From Rhodoplanes sp963712435 (GTDB lineage: Bacteria > Pseudomonadota > Alphaproteobacteria > Rhizobiales > Xanthobacteraceae), in NCBI GenBank assembly GCA_963712435.1, contig CAVQIB010000022.1, positions 124,001-188,000 of the forward strand: DNA of 64,000 nt, given 5' to 3'. Shown piece by piece: positions 1 to 8,917 of this stretch; position 1 is the stretch's first letter, and every line of letters begins with the position of its first letter. Below the pieces are notes generated by a model. The model was not told the origin of the DNA. It saw only the letters and a list, made by a program, of their open reading frames with translations, and ran no database searches. The position numbers were made by a program, and so were the translations under genes.

Positions 1-172
1 GCACGCCTGAGTTCGGGTCGATCCGGCTCCCGAACGTGTTGATGAGGGCGCCGATCGCGGCCGGCTCCAAGCAACCGTTCTCGGTGAGAACCATCTGGAG
101 GGCGCGCAACCGGAGCTCGGGGACGGGCGGCGCGGCGCCGGCGACTTCGCTTAGATCTTGTTTGCTGGTCAT
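1..172 (-). CDS. Nitrile hydratase alpha-like protein, N-terminus (partial)
   Basis: Only the first 57 codons are inside the window; the gene runs off the left edge. It starts at ATG 172 (MTSKQDLSEV) and continues with ELRLRALQMVLTENGC, then AAIGALINTFGSRIDPNSGV. This resembles the N-terminal helices of nitrile hydratase alpha and thiocyanate hydrolase gamma subunits, where a similar stretch precedes a conserved VVARAW segment. The metal-binding Cys cluster that would prove the assignment lies outside the window. No strong ribosome-binding site is visible upstream. The family call is inference from a short similarity; an unrelated helical protein cannot be excluded. Confidence 0.45.
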   Translation of the reverse strand, partial: MTSKQDLSEVAGAAPPVPELRLRALQMVLTENGCLEPAAIGALINTFGSRIDPNSGV

Positions 173-239
173 CCCGCAAATTAGAAGCGAATTTCAGCCG
201 GGTAAAACGAAAATCGCGCCCGGAGAACCTCTTTTTCGA

Positions 240-1106
240 TCACGCCTCGAGATGGCGTCCGGGAAACAGGCGCGGCACGACGCCGCCGACCCGGCCGAAC
301 AGCACCGAGAGAATATAGATCGCGCCGGCCACCAGGATGATGGTCGGGCCGGATGGGGCGCCGGCGTGGAACGACACGATCAGCCCGGCTATGCCGGAGA
401 AAACGCCGGCGCCGATCGCGACCAGGATCATGAAGCTCACGTCGCGCGCCCAGAATCGTCCGATAGCGGCCGGCACGATCATGATGCCGACCGACAGTAC
501 GGTGCCGAGCGCGAAAAAGCCGGCGACGAGATTCATCACGACAAGCATGAGGAACGCGATATGCGCCGGCGCGCCCGCCCGGCTCACCGAGCGCAGGAAG
601 CCTGGGTCGACCGATTCGAGCACGAGCGGCCGCCAGATCACGGCGAAGACGACGAGCGAGAGCGTGGTGATCGCCGCCATCAGCAGCAAGGTCTCGTTGT
701 CGAGGGCGAGCACGCTGCCGAACAGGAAATTGAGGAGGTCGACATTGGTGCCGCGCATCGACACGATGGTGACGCCGAGCGCGAGCGAGACGAGGAAGAA
801 CGCGGCGAGCGCGGCGTCCTCCTTGAGCTGCGTCAGGCGCGCGACCGCGCCTGCGGACAGCGCGACCGCAAGCCCGGCGATCAGGCCGCCGGCCGTCATC
901 GCGAACAGATTGAGGCCGGACAGGAGAAAGCCGATCGCTGCGCCGGGAAGAATCGCATGCGCCATGGTGTCGCCCATCAGGCTCATCCGGCGCAGCATCA
1001 GGAACACGCCGACCGGCGCGCCGCCGAGCGCGATGATCACGGCGCCCGCGAGAGCGCGCCGCATGAATTCGAATTCGACGAACGGGGCAATCAGGAGGTC
1101 GTACAT
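240..1106 (-). CDS. znuB: Zinc-type metal ABC transporter permease (ABC-3 family)
   Basis: Predicted integral-membrane permease of 288 residues that moves a divalent metal, probably Zn2+, across the inner membrane with the ATPase encoded just upstream. It has many hydrophobic segments and the ABC-3 hallmark MSLMGDTMAHAILPG near residues 40-55 with conserved Gly/His positions. The start MYDLLIAPFVEFEF was chosen over an upstream in-frame codon because it matches the usual permease N-terminus. It follows the ATPase gene by 79 bases on the same strand, and the unit begins at a Zur-like box. No substrate-binding protein gene is next to it, so that component must be encoded elsewhere or borrowed from another system. 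Confidence 0.85.
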   Translation of the reverse strand: MYDLLIAPFVEFEFMRRALAGAVIIALGGAPVGVFLMLRRMSLMGDTMAHAILPGAAIGFLLSGLNLFAMTAGGLIAGLAVALSAGAVARLTQLKEDAALAAFFLVSLALGVTIVSMRGTNVDLLNFLFGSVLALDNETLLLMAAITTLSLVVFAVIWRPLVLESVDPGFLRSVSRAGAPAHIAFLMLVVMNLVAGFFALGTVLSVGIMIVPAAIGRFWARDVSFMILVAIGAGVFSGIAGLIVSFHAGAPSGPTIILVAGAIYILSVLFGRVGGVVPRLFPGRHLEA

Positions 1107-1185
1107 GCGGGTCCGTCCGGCTGGCCAGGGCGGCACTCACCCTCGGGCGCGGGCGACCCCCGGCGGGAGAGCGTGAAGGGAGACG

Positions 1186-1941
1186 TCATTCGGCGGCGAC
1201 CCGGCACTCGCCCGCCCGTTCGTCGAAGGCCTCGCACATGCGCCGCGCGCGCGCGAGATTCTCGCCGGTCAGCACGTCGCCTGCGCTGCCCCACGCGATC
1301 GGCTCGCGCGCGAGCAGCAGCACCTCGGGGAAGTTGGCGCGAACGAGATCGAGGTCGTGCAGCGCGGCCAGCACGGTGCGCTGCTCGGCGTGCCAATGGC
1401 GGATGAGGTCGAACAGATCGGCGGCGGTTTTCGCGTCGATCGCATTGAACGGCTCGTCGAGGATGATGAGCCGCGCATCCTGCAGAAGCAGCCGGGCGAA
1501 CAGCACGCGCTGCATCTGCCCGCCGGACAGATTGCCGATCGGCCGCCGCTCGAACCCGCTCAGACCGACGGCGGCGATCGCGGCATGGATCTGGTCGCGC
1601 TCCTTGCGCCCGATCCCGCCGAACAGGCCGGTCTTGCGCCACAGCCCCATGGCGACGAAGTCGTAGACATGGATCGGGAAGGAGCGCTCGATATCCGGCG
1701 CCTGCGGCAGATAGGCCACTTCGCGCCGGTCGAGGCCGCAGAGATCGATCGAGCCCGCGAGCGTCGGGACGATGCCGACAATGCCTTTGAACAAAGTCGA
1801 TTTGCCGGCGCCGTTCGGGCCGACCACCGCGAGCAGGGCGCCGCGCGCAACCGCGCCGTCGAGATGATGGACGGCCGGGTGGCGGTCATAGCCGAGCGTG
1901 AGATCATGGAATGCGAGCTGCGCCGCCACTGGCTCCCTCAT
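1186..1941 (-). CDS. znuC: Zinc-type metal ABC transporter ATP-binding protein
   Basis: Cytoplasmic ATPase of 251 residues energising the adjacent permease. Walker A is GPNGAGKST, the Q-loop lies in AYLPQAPDIERSFPI, the signature is LSGGQMQRV, Walker B is LIILDEP and the switch His follows in AALHDLDLV. The MREPVAAQ start was preferred over an upstream in-frame start because its ATG overlaps the stop codon of the small His-rich gene (ATGA-type coupling at 1938-1941). The Q-loop and D-loop sequences (NAID) match metal-family ATPases rather than amino-acid importers. Zinc rather than manganese is inferred from the upstream Zur-like box. Confidence 0.87.
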   Translation of the reverse strand: MREPVAAQLAFHDLTLGYDRHPAVHHLDGAVARGALLAVVGPNGAGKSTLFKGIVGIVPTLAGSIDLCGLDRREVAYLPQAPDIERSFPIHVYDFVAMGLWRKTGLFGGIGRKERDQIHAAIAAVGLSGFERRPIGNLSGGQMQRVLFARLLLQDARLIILDEPFNAIDAKTAADLFDLIRHWHAEQRTVLAALHDLDLVRANFPEVLLLAREPIAWGSAGDVLTGENLARARRMCEAFDERAGECRVAAE

Positions 1942-2087
1942 GCGATCGCCCACAGCACGAGCGCCCATATACAGGCGATGACAATGCCCGCCGCGAGCAG
2001 CCGTCCGCCCAGCGACAGCCGCATCAGCGACGGCGGAACGGTCGGCGAGGGATGCGCGTGGTCCGGAGGATGATGATGCGTCGTCAT
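1938..2087 (-). CDS. Small His-rich single-pass membrane protein
   Basis: A 49-residue gene. The N-terminus carries six histidine/aspartate ligand candidates (MTTHHHPPDHAHPSP), followed by one hydrophobic segment (LLAAGIVIACIWALVLWAIA) ending at the stop codon. It is the first gene after the Zur-like box and its TGA overlaps the ATG of the ATPase gene, so translation is probably coupled. A role as a periplasmic or cytoplasmic zinc-binding accessory of the transporter is inference; orientation in the membrane is not evident. I know no named family for it. Confidence 0.7.
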   Translation of the reverse strand: MTTHHHPPDHAHPSPTVPPSLMRLSLGGRLLAAGIVIACIWALVLWAIA

Positions 2088-2113
2088 GGCTGGCCCGGAG
2101 GATCGTGAGACAA

Positions 2114-2130
2114 TTGTTATAATATCACAA
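2114..2130 (-). promoter_or_regulatory. Zur-type operator
   Basis: TTGTTATAATATCACAA is an AT-rich near-palindrome 27 bases upstream of the small His-rich gene in a GC-rich surrounding. It matches the general pattern of alphaproteobacterial Zur boxes (TGTTATA-ATATAACA type). Repression by zinc-loaded Zur of the three downstream genes is the natural reading. The same AT-rich stretch probably contains the -10 region. Confidence 0.7.
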
Positions 2131-2284
2131 TTTTATCACGGACAACCGCGCCGCGCCCTTTATTGCGTTTCAGCGGAGCGACGCGCCAGCGATCCGCCTG
2201 TTCTGGCGCATCCGACTCGCGCGAACACGTAAGCCGCGCAAACCCATCGTCGATCGATGCCTGGAATCGCCGTGCAGCGTCCGC

Positions 2285-4558
2285 TCAGGCGGAGCGCTCG
2301 CCGTTCTCGGCCAAGGCGGGACGCCAGCGCTTGAGCCAGAGCGAGTTCACGACCACGGAGACCGAGGACATCGCCATCGCCGCGCCGGCAAGCGTCGGGG
2401 TGAGGAATCCGAGGGCGGCGAGCGGGATGCCGACGACATTGTAGACGAAGGCCCAGAACAGGTTCTGCCGGATCTTGCGCACGGTGCGCCGGGCGATGTC
2501 GATCGACGCGGCGACGAGGCGCGGATCGGGCCGCATCAGGGTCACCCCCGCCGCCTCCACGGCGACATCGGCGCCGGTGCCGAGCGCGAAGCCGACATCG
2601 GCCGCCGCGAGCGCCGGCGCGTCGTTGATTCCGTCGCCGACCATCGCGACGTGACGCCCTTCGCCCTTGAGGGCGGAGACGGCGGCCTCCTTGTCGGCGG
2701 GCTTCACCGAGGCGCGGTAACTTGCAATGCCGAGCGTCTCGGCGACCGCCCGCGCAACCGGCGCAACGTCGCCGGTCAGCATTTCCGTCCGCACGCCCTG
2801 GCCGGACAGGAGCGCGACCGCTTCCGCCGCCTCGCGGCGGACCGGATCGGCGATGCCGAGCACGCCGAGCGCTTGCTTGTCGGCGGCCACGACGACGGCC
2901 GTCCGCGCCTCCTGCTCGATTCGCTCGAGCATGGGCTCCACCGCGGCGAGACCGACGCCGAGCTCGCGCATCAGTTCGCGGCTGCCGATGGCGATCCTGC
3001 GGCCGTCGACGACGCCCGTGACGCCGCGCCCGATCTGCGCCTGCACGCGGTCGGCCTTCGGCAGCGCCACGCCTGCGACGGCGGCGAGCACGGCCTTGGC
3101 GAGCGGGTGCTCGCTCCCCGCCTGCACCGCGCCGGCGAGCCGGAGGAGGGCGTCGCGCTCCACTCCGGGCAGGCATACGACGTCGACGAGGGCCGGCCTG
3201 CCTTCGGTGAGGGTGCCGGTCTTGTCGAGCACGACCGTGTCGACGGTGGCTGTGCGCTCGAGCGCTTCGATGTCCTTGATCAGGATGCCGGCCCGCGCCG
3301 CCGCGCCGGTGCCGGTGACGAGCGCCGCCGGGGTCGCGAGCCCGAGCGCGCAGGGGCAGGCGATCACCAGCACCGACACGGCGGCGATGAGGGCTTCTTC
3401 GAACCCATGCCCGCCGGCGAGCCAGCCGAGAAACGTGCCGAGCGCGATCGCCGTCACGGTCGGAACGAACACGGCGGAGACGCGGTCGACCAGCCGCTGC
3501 ACGGGCGCCTTGCCGGTCTGCGCGTTCTCGACCATGCGGATGATGCGGGCAAGCGTCGTGTCTTCTCCGACCGCGATCGCCTCGACGACGAGGCGGCCGA
3601 CGCCGTTCAGCGCCCCCGCGGTGACGCGGTCGCCCTCGCGCTTGACGACCGGCAGGCTCTCGCCAGTGACCAGCGATTCGTCGGCCTCGCTTTCGCCGGC
3701 GACGATCGTCCCGTCGACGGCGAAGCGCTCGCCCGGCTTGATGACGACGCGATCGCCTGCCCGGACCTCCTCGATCCCGACCTCGATTTCCCGGCCGTCG
3801 CGCTGCACGACGGCGCGCTCCGGCCGCAGGCGCATGAGCGCGCGAATGGCGGCGGTGGTGCCGCGCTTGGCGCGCGCCTCCAGCCACTTGCCGAACATGA
3901 CGAAGGTGATGACCGCGGCGGCGCCTTCGAAATAGAGGTGCCCGGCCAATTCGCCGCCCCGCACGAGCACCATATAGGCGCTGAAGGCATAGGCGGCCGA
4001 CGTGCCGAGCGCGACCAACACGTCCATATTGCCGGAATAGGCGCGCAGCGCCTTCCAGGCGCCCTGGTAGAAGCGCGCCCCGATGATGAATTGCACGGGG
4101 GTGGCGAGCGCAAGCTCGATCCATGGGTTGAGATGCAGATGCAGGCCGAACGGCGCGGCGATCATCGGCAGGACGAGCGGGGCGGTGAGCGCGGCCGATG
4201 CGGCGAGCAGCACGAGCTGACGCCGTTCCGCATCCGCGCGCCCGGCCTCGCGCTCCTGTTCCTCGCGGCGGCGTTCGGCGAGCGAGGATGCGCGCGGGCG
4301 CGCTTGGTAGCCGATCCGCTCGACCGCCTCGGCGAGCTGCGACGGCGTCACGGCGGCGGAACGAAGGCCGACGTCGGCGCGTTCGAGCGCGAGATTGACG
4401 CTCGCCTGTCCGACGCCGGGAACCTGCCGCAACGCCGCTTCGACGCGTGTCGCGCAGGCGGCGCAGGTCATGCCGCCGATGTCCAGCACCACATGCGGGG
4501 GCGCCGTCTCGGCCGCTTGCGCTGGGGACTTGATCTCGGCGGCGAGCGACATCAGCAT
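2285..4558 (-). CDS. copA: Copper-translocating P1B-type ATPase
   Basis: Inner-membrane Cu+ exporter of 757 residues, full length for the family. One N-terminal heavy-metal-associated domain carries GMTCAAC (about residues 28-35). The transmembrane CPC motif is in VIACPCALGLATP, the actuator loop has TGES, the phosphorylation site is DKTGTLTEG, and the nucleotide-binding and hinge motifs SEHPLAKA and GDGINDAPALAAADVG are present. The C-terminal helices carry the YNVVGIPLAALG and MAMSSVSVVVNSL segments expected of CopA. Start MLMSLAAE at 4558; Met3 is an alternative. It is monocistronic and divergent from the GNAT/C39 gene, with a 130-base shared upstream region. No CueR gene is near. Confidence 0.95.
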   Translation of the reverse strand: MLMSLAAEIKSPAQAAETAPPHVVLDIGGMTCAACATRVEAALRQVPGVGQASVNLALERADVGLRSAAVTPSQLAEAVERIGYQARPRASSLAERRREEQEREAGRADAERRQLVLLAASAALTAPLVLPMIAAPFGLHLHLNPWIELALATPVQFIIGARFYQGAWKALRAYSGNMDVLVALGTSAAYAFSAYMVLVRGGELAGHLYFEGAAAVITFVMFGKWLEARAKRGTTAAIRALMRLRPERAVVQRDGREIEVGIEEVRAGDRVVIKPGERFAVDGTIVAGESEADESLVTGESLPVVKREGDRVTAGALNGVGRLVVEAIAVGEDTTLARIIRMVENAQTGKAPVQRLVDRVSAVFVPTVTAIALGTFLGWLAGGHGFEEALIAAVSVLVIACPCALGLATPAALVTGTGAAARAGILIKDIEALERTATVDTVVLDKTGTLTEGRPALVDVVCLPGVERDALLRLAGAVQAGSEHPLAKAVLAAVAGVALPKADRVQAQIGRGVTGVVDGRRIAIGSRELMRELGVGLAAVEPMLERIEQEARTAVVVAADKQALGVLGIADPVRREAAEAVALLSGQGVRTEMLTGDVAPVARAVAETLGIASYRASVKPADKEAAVSALKGEGRHVAMVGDGINDAPALAAADVGFALGTGADVAVEAAGVTLMRPDPRLVAASIDIARRTVRKIRQNLFWAFVYNVVGIPLAALGFLTPTLAGAAMAMSSVSVVVNSLWLKRWRPALAENGERSA

Positions 4559-4595
4559 AAGTCCTGGATTTCGCCTGACATGGCGGTGGGCGATC

Positions 4596-4610
4596 GGTTA
4601 CACAATAACC
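4596..4610. promoter_or_regulatory. Inverted repeat in the copA/GNAT divergent region
   Basis: GGTTA-cacaa-TAACC is a perfect 5-bp inverted repeat located 38 bases upstream of copA and about 80 upstream of the GNAT/C39 gene. It could be a regulator site serving either direction. No known copper-regulator consensus is matched, so the role is open. Confidence 0.3.
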
Positions 4611-4688
4611 AAGTCCTGTGCGAACGTTCGGCGCGCCGTGCCGCAACTTGCATCGAGACCTGCGAAGTCGCATAGCTCAGCTTTGATC

Positions 4689-5864
4689 ATGCGCTCAAAC
4701 CTCCGTGACGATGCGGCGTCCCGCAGACGGGGTGGGCCCACCGCGCGGGCGCCGTCGGCTATCGCCACGCGGGTCGCCTCGCTCGCCGATCTTCAGTCCG
4801 TCCTCCTGCTCGAGAACAAGGTCTTCGCGACCGACCGCATGTCGCGGCGGACCGTGCGCCGCTTCCTCCTCTCTCCAACGGCCGTGGTGCTTGCGGCCGA
4901 GGAGGGCGGCCGCCTCTGCGGCGCGGCGGTCGTGCTGGTTCGCCGCACCAGCGATCTGGCGCGGCTCTACTCGATCGCTGTCGATCCCGACTGCGCCGGG
5001 CGCGGCGTCGGACCCGCTTTGCTCGCGGCGGCGGAGGCGGCGGCGATCGCGCGCGATTGCCAATATTTGCGCCTCGAAGTGCACGAGAACAATGCACGCG
5101 CGATCTCCCTCTATCGCAAAGCGGGGTACGCCGAGTTCGGCCGCCATCACGAATATTACAAGGACCGCGGCCATGCGCTGCGCTTCCAGAAGCGTCTCGC
5201 GCCGCGGCTGGCGACGCTCGCGGATGCGCCGCCCTATTTCCATCAGACCACCGATTTCACGTGCGGTCCGGCCTGCCTGTTGATGGCGCTGGCGTGGGCC
5301 GATCGCGCGTTTTCCCCGTCGCCGGTGATGGAGTTCCGGCTCTGGCGCGAGGCGACGACGATCTTTATGTCTTCGGGTCCGGGAGGATGCGAACCGTTCG
5401 GCATGGCGATTGCCCTCAAACGGCATGGCCTGTCGTCCGAGATTTTCGTGACCCGGCCGGGCCCCTATTTCCTCGACACCGTGCAGTCGGCCGAAAAGCG
5501 GCGCGTGATGCGGATCACTCAAGACGATTTCGCGGAGGAGGCGAAGGCGCGCGGGCTCGCCGTCCACCTGACATATGCCGGCGAATCGGTCGTGATGCCC
5601 GCGCTCGACGCCGGCGCCGCGGCGATCGTGCTCGTCTCTGGCTACCACATGACCCCGAGAGGACAGCCGCACTGGGTTTTCGTCTTCGGGCGCGAGGACC
5701 GCTTCGTGCTGGTGCACGATCCGGCCGCGTCGCGGGACGAGCATGGGCGTGCGCTGGCGCCGGAAACCTACGCGGTTCCCTGGCCCGCCTTCATGCGCAT
5801 GACACGGTGCGGGCGCGATCATCTGGGAGCCACGATCCTCATTCGGAAAGGGTTTCCGCCATGA
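4689..5864 (+). CDS. GNAT acetyltransferase / C39-like peptidase fusion
   Basis: Two-domain cytoplasmic protein of 391 residues. Residues about 28-170 form a GNAT domain with the acetyl-CoA loop in IAVDPDCAGRGVGPALL and an RimI-like ending (ENNARAISLYRKAGYAEFGR). Residues about 180-390 are a papain-like C39 peptidase domain: Cys in HQTTDFTCGPACLL, His in GQPHWVFVFG and Asp in VLVHDPA form a plausible triad. The start MRSNLRDD was chosen because upstream sequence in frame overlaps the copA 5' end. The stop overlaps the ATG of the ATP-grasp gene, so the two are one translational unit. This partnership suggests modification and cleavage of a peptide or protein; the substrate is unknown. Confidence 0.85.
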   Translation: MRSNLRDDAASRRRGGPTARAPSAIATRVASLADLQSVLLLENKVFATDRMSRRTVRRFLLSPTAVVLAAEEGGRLCGAAVVLVRRTSDLARLYSIAVDPDCAGRGVGPALLAAAEAAAIARDCQYLRLEVHENNARAISLYRKAGYAEFGRHHEYYKDRGHALRFQKRLAPRLATLADAPPYFHQTTDFTCGPACLLMALAWADRAFSPSPVMEFRLWREATTIFMSSGPGGCEPFGMAIALKRHGLSSEIFVTRPGPYFLDTVQSAEKRRVMRITQDDFAEEAKARGLAVHLTYAGESVVMPALDAGAAAIVLVSGYHMTPRGQPHWVFVFGREDRFVLVHDPAASRDEHGRALAPETYAVPWPAFMRMTRCGRDHLGATILIRKGFPP

Positions 5865-7324
5865 CCGGCTGGGTCATTCTGGTCGACCAGCCCCGGGACT
5901 TTCCCAACGCTGAAACGCCGCACAAGGTGATCACCACGAGCGAGTATCTCGTCCGTCCGCGGCTGTTCGAGACGGCGCGGCCGAAGCTCGTCAATCTGTC
6001 GCGCTCCTATGCCTACCAGTCGAAGGGCTATTACGCCTCGCTGCTCGCGGAGGCGCGCGGCCATCGGGTCATGCCGACCGTCGAAACCATGCTGGAGCTG
6101 CGCGAGTCGAAGCTCTACGAGCACGCTCTGCCGGAGCTCGAGGACGAGCTCAACCGTTGCGCCCGCCGCACCGATTTCCAGCCGGAGGGCGAGTTCAAGC
6201 TGTTCGTGTGCTTCGGCATAGCGCGGGACGCGCGGTTCGAGCCGTTCGGCCGGCTGTTGTTCGACTGGTTCCGCTGCCCGGCGCTCGAAGTGTCCCTCGA
6301 CACGAGCGCGGCCTGGCTGTCGATCGACCGCATCAGGCCGCGCAACCTCACCCGCCTCTCCAATGGCGAAGCGACGTTCTTCCGCGAGTCGCTCCACGAG
6401 CACACGCGGCGCGACTGGCGCGATCCCAAGGCGCGCAGCGTCTCCAAATACGACATCGCGGTTCTGTACGATCCGAACGAGAAACTGCCGCCCTCCTCGG
6501 CGGGGTCGATCAAGCATCTCGCGCGCATCGCCGAAAAGATGTCGGTCGACATCGAGCCGATCACCAAGCGCCAGCTCGCCGAACTCGCCGAGTATGACGG
6601 CCTGTTCATCCGCGAGACCACGTCGATCGACAACCATACCTACCGGTTCGCGCGGCGTGCGGTGCAGGAAGGCATGCCGGTTATCGACGACCCGATCTCG
6701 ATGATCCGCTGCACCAACAAGGTGTTCCTGATGGAGCTGCTGCGGCAGAATCAGGTGCCGACGCCGCCCACCGTGATGATTGCCGAGGTGGCCGACCTGC
6801 CGCGCGCGATCGACGAACTGGGCCTGCCGCTGGTCGTCAAAATCCCCGACGGCTCGTTTTCGCGCGGCATTCACAAAGTCTCCAGCGCGGAGGAGTTCAA
6901 GCGCGTCGCCGAAGAGCTGTTCGAGGAGACCGACCTGCTGCTCGCGCAGAAATTCGTTCCCACCGAGTTCGACTGGCGAATCGGCGTGCTTGCCGGCGAG
7001 CCGCTGTTCGTCTGCCAGTATCGCATGGCGCGCGGCCACTGGCAGATCGTCAAGCACCGGCCGGACGGGACCGCGCGCGAGGGCGGCTTCAAGACCTTCG
7101 AACTCGAGCAGACGCCGCCCGAGGTGATCGATCTCGCCGTGCGCGCCGCGCGGCCGATCGGCGACGGCTTCTACGGCGTCGACCTCAAGGAGACCGCGAG
7201 CGGGGTCGTCGTCATGGAGGTGAACGACAATCCCAATCTCGAACATGGCATCGAAGACGCCGTGACAAAGGACGAGGTCTGGGTGCGCATCCTCAAATGG
7301 TTCATCGAACGGTTGGAGAAGTGA
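5861..7324 (+). CDS. RimK-like ATP-grasp ligase with RLAN-type N-terminal domain
   Basis: Predicted ATP-dependent carboxylate-amine ligase of 487 residues. The N-terminal half (about 1-200) matches the RLAN domain found before RimK-type ATP-grasp modules. The ATP-grasp fold follows, with PLVVKIPDGSFSRGIHKV (nucleotide-binding Lys and flexible loop) and GVDLKETASGVVVMEVNDNP (metal-binding Glu/Asn) near the C-terminus. It starts at an ATG overlapping the stop of the GNAT/C39 gene. ATP-grasp amidoligases of this type usually add amino acids to a protein or make small peptides; here the acetyltransferase and peptidase could act on the same product. Which amino acid and which acceptor cannot be told from sequence. 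Confidence 0.85.
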   Translation: MTGWVILVDQPRDFPNAETPHKVITTSEYLVRPRLFETARPKLVNLSRSYAYQSKGYYASLLAEARGHRVMPTVETMLELRESKLYEHALPELEDELNRCARRTDFQPEGEFKLFVCFGIARDARFEPFGRLLFDWFRCPALEVSLDTSAAWLSIDRIRPRNLTRLSNGEATFFRESLHEHTRRDWRDPKARSVSKYDIAVLYDPNEKLPPSSAGSIKHLARIAEKMSVDIEPITKRQLAELAEYDGLFIRETTSIDNHTYRFARRAVQEGMPVIDDPISMIRCTNKVFLMELLRQNQVPTPPTVMIAEVADLPRAIDELGLPLVVKIPDGSFSRGIHKVSSAEEFKRVAEELFEETDLLLAQKFVPTEFDWRIGVLAGEPLFVCQYRMARGHWQIVKHRPDGTAREGGFKTFELEQTPPEVIDLAVRAARPIGDGFYGVDLKETASGVVVMEVNDNPNLEHGIEDAVTKDEVWVRILKWFIERLEK

Positions 7325-7455
7325 CCGCCTCTGTCATGCTCCGCGCGACGGCGCCTCCAGCACGCATACCGCCTTATTTTGGAAATCGCGAGGCCGAGAC
7401 TCCGCCTTGCGGTAATGACGACGAGACGTCCACCCGTTGACGATGTTTCAGCGCG

Positions 7456-8676
7456 TCACGCGACGGCGGGCGTTTGCACGTGTTCCGGGCGGACGCCCAT
7501 GCCGATGAGCCTCCCCGGAATTCGGCGCAGGAGCGGAAACTTACTGAACAGCTCGAGGAACGCCGGGGGCTTGACCGGAGCGCGCGTCGCCAGCACTTGA
7601 CCGATCACGCGCTTCTGCACGGCGAGCTGCATGCGCTGCGTGATGATCGTCGGCAGCTCGCGCCGGCGCTGGATCTGGCTCAGCACGTCCTCGCCGACCG
7701 CGCCCGAGCGCAGCGGCCCGGCGAGCGCATTCGCGGCGGCGACCGCGTCCTGGATCGCCAGATTGACGCCGACGCCGCCGACCGGCGACATCGCGTGCGC
7801 GGCGTCGCCGATGAGCAGAAGTCCCGGCTTGTGCCAGCGCTTCAGCCGGTCCACGCGCACTTCGAGCAGCTTGATCGCGTCCCAGTCGGCGAGTTCCGCG
7901 ACGCGGTTTTCGAAGTGCGGCTGGATATGCACGATGCCGGTGCGGAACTGCTCGATCCCGCGCGCGCGCAGCTCGTCGAACGACCCCTTCGGGATGACGA
8001 AGGCGCATTGCCAGTATTCGCCGCGATTGATCGTCACCAGAATCGATCCGGCGTTGAAGAAGCCGAGGCTGTCTTCCGGATCGCCGGGCTCGTGCCGCAG
8101 GCGGAACCACAGCACGTCCATCGGCGCGCCGAGATTCTCCACCGCAAAGCCGGTGCGGGCGCGCATCGTCGAGTGCCGTCCGTCGCAGGCGACCACGAGC
8201 GGCGCATGCACCTCGATCTCGCCGCCGGGCGTTTTCGCCCGCACGCCGACCACGACGCCGCCCTTCTCGATCAGGTCGGTCGCCTCGGTCTGCATCATCA
8301 GCCGGAAGGCGGGATAGCGTTTGCCCTGCTCGGCCAGGAAATTGAGGAAGTCCCATTGCGGCATGAACGCGATGTAAGGGCACTGCACGGGGAGATGGGA
8401 GAAGTCGCCGACCGTGACCTGCTTGCCGCCGATGCTCGCGCTCAGCGTGCGCACTTTCTGATGCGGCAGTTTCAAGAATTCGGTGAGCAGACCGAGTTCG
8501 TGCATTAGCTCCAGCGTGGACGGGTGGATCGTATCGCCGCGGAAGTCGCGGAAAAAGTCCGCATGCTTCTCCATCACGACGACGTCGACGCCCGCGCGCG
8601 CGAGCAGGAATGCAAGCATCATCCCGGCCGGCCCGCCGCCCACAATGCAGCAGGAGGCATTCAAGCTTTCACCCAT
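7456..8676 (-). CDS. FAD-dependent monooxygenase (PHBH/UbiH-like)
   Basis: Flavoprotein hydroxylase of 406 residues in the p-hydroxybenzoate-hydroxylase superfamily. The ADP-binding motif GGGPAGMMLAFLLARAG lies at the N-terminus, the second motif in VVACDGRHSTMRARTG near residue 165, and the FAD ribityl-binding GDAAHAMSPVGGVGVNLA near residue 290. No membrane segment is present. It is isolated, on the strand opposite the ATP-grasp gene, and its neighbour upstream is a palindromic repeat, so context gives no pathway. The substrate is unknown; UbiH-type ubiquinone hydroxylation is possible but less likely given the divergence of the C-terminal region. Confidence 0.85.
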   Translation of the reverse strand: MGESLNASCCIVGGGPAGMMLAFLLARAGVDVVVMEKHADFFRDFRGDTIHPSTLELMHELGLLTEFLKLPHQKVRTLSASIGGKQVTVGDFSHLPVQCPYIAFMPQWDFLNFLAEQGKRYPAFRLMMQTEATDLIEKGGVVVGVRAKTPGGEIEVHAPLVVACDGRHSTMRARTGFAVENLGAPMDVLWFRLRHEPGDPEDSLGFFNAGSILVTINRGEYWQCAFVIPKGSFDELRARGIEQFRTGIVHIQPHFENRVAELADWDAIKLLEVRVDRLKRWHKPGLLLIGDAAHAMSPVGGVGVNLAIQDAVAAANALAGPLRSGAVGEDVLSQIQRRRELPTIITQRMQLAVQKRVIGQVLATRAPVKPPAFLELFSKFPLLRRIPGRLIGMGVRPEHVQTPAVA

Positions 8677-8782
8677 TTGCGCACCACCCTATCGCCAGGG
8701 AACAGGCCATTCCGAAAAAGCACAGTTCGGCATGACCCGCAATCGATGCGGTGGGTGACGATTTTGCCTTGGATCAACCAAC

Positions 8783-8847
8783 CCACCCTCAGTGGTCATG
8801 CCCTCGCGCAGGCGGGGCATCCAGTAAACACCCGATGGCGAGGGTGG
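8783..8847. repeat. Nested palindromic repeat
   Basis: Outer arms CCACCCTC (8783-8790) and GAGGGTGG (8840-8847) pair perfectly; inside is an imperfect hairpin of the GTCATGCCC...GGGGCATCCAGTA type. The same inner type recurs at 41069-41176. It lies between the monooxygenase start and the end of the NicO gene. Apart from this repeat, nothing else is seen in 8677-8917. Confidence 0.65.
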
Positions 8848-8917
8848 CGGGCTTATGCGGCGGATCGTCCATAGCCCGAACGATCGAGGATCGGAGCCGC
8901 CGGACCGCAGCGCGCGG

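Noticed and set aside
2160..4673. 837-residue open frame in the same strand as copA
   Set aside because: Arg-rich shadow of copA in another frame; the CopA motifs are all in the 2285-4558 frame.
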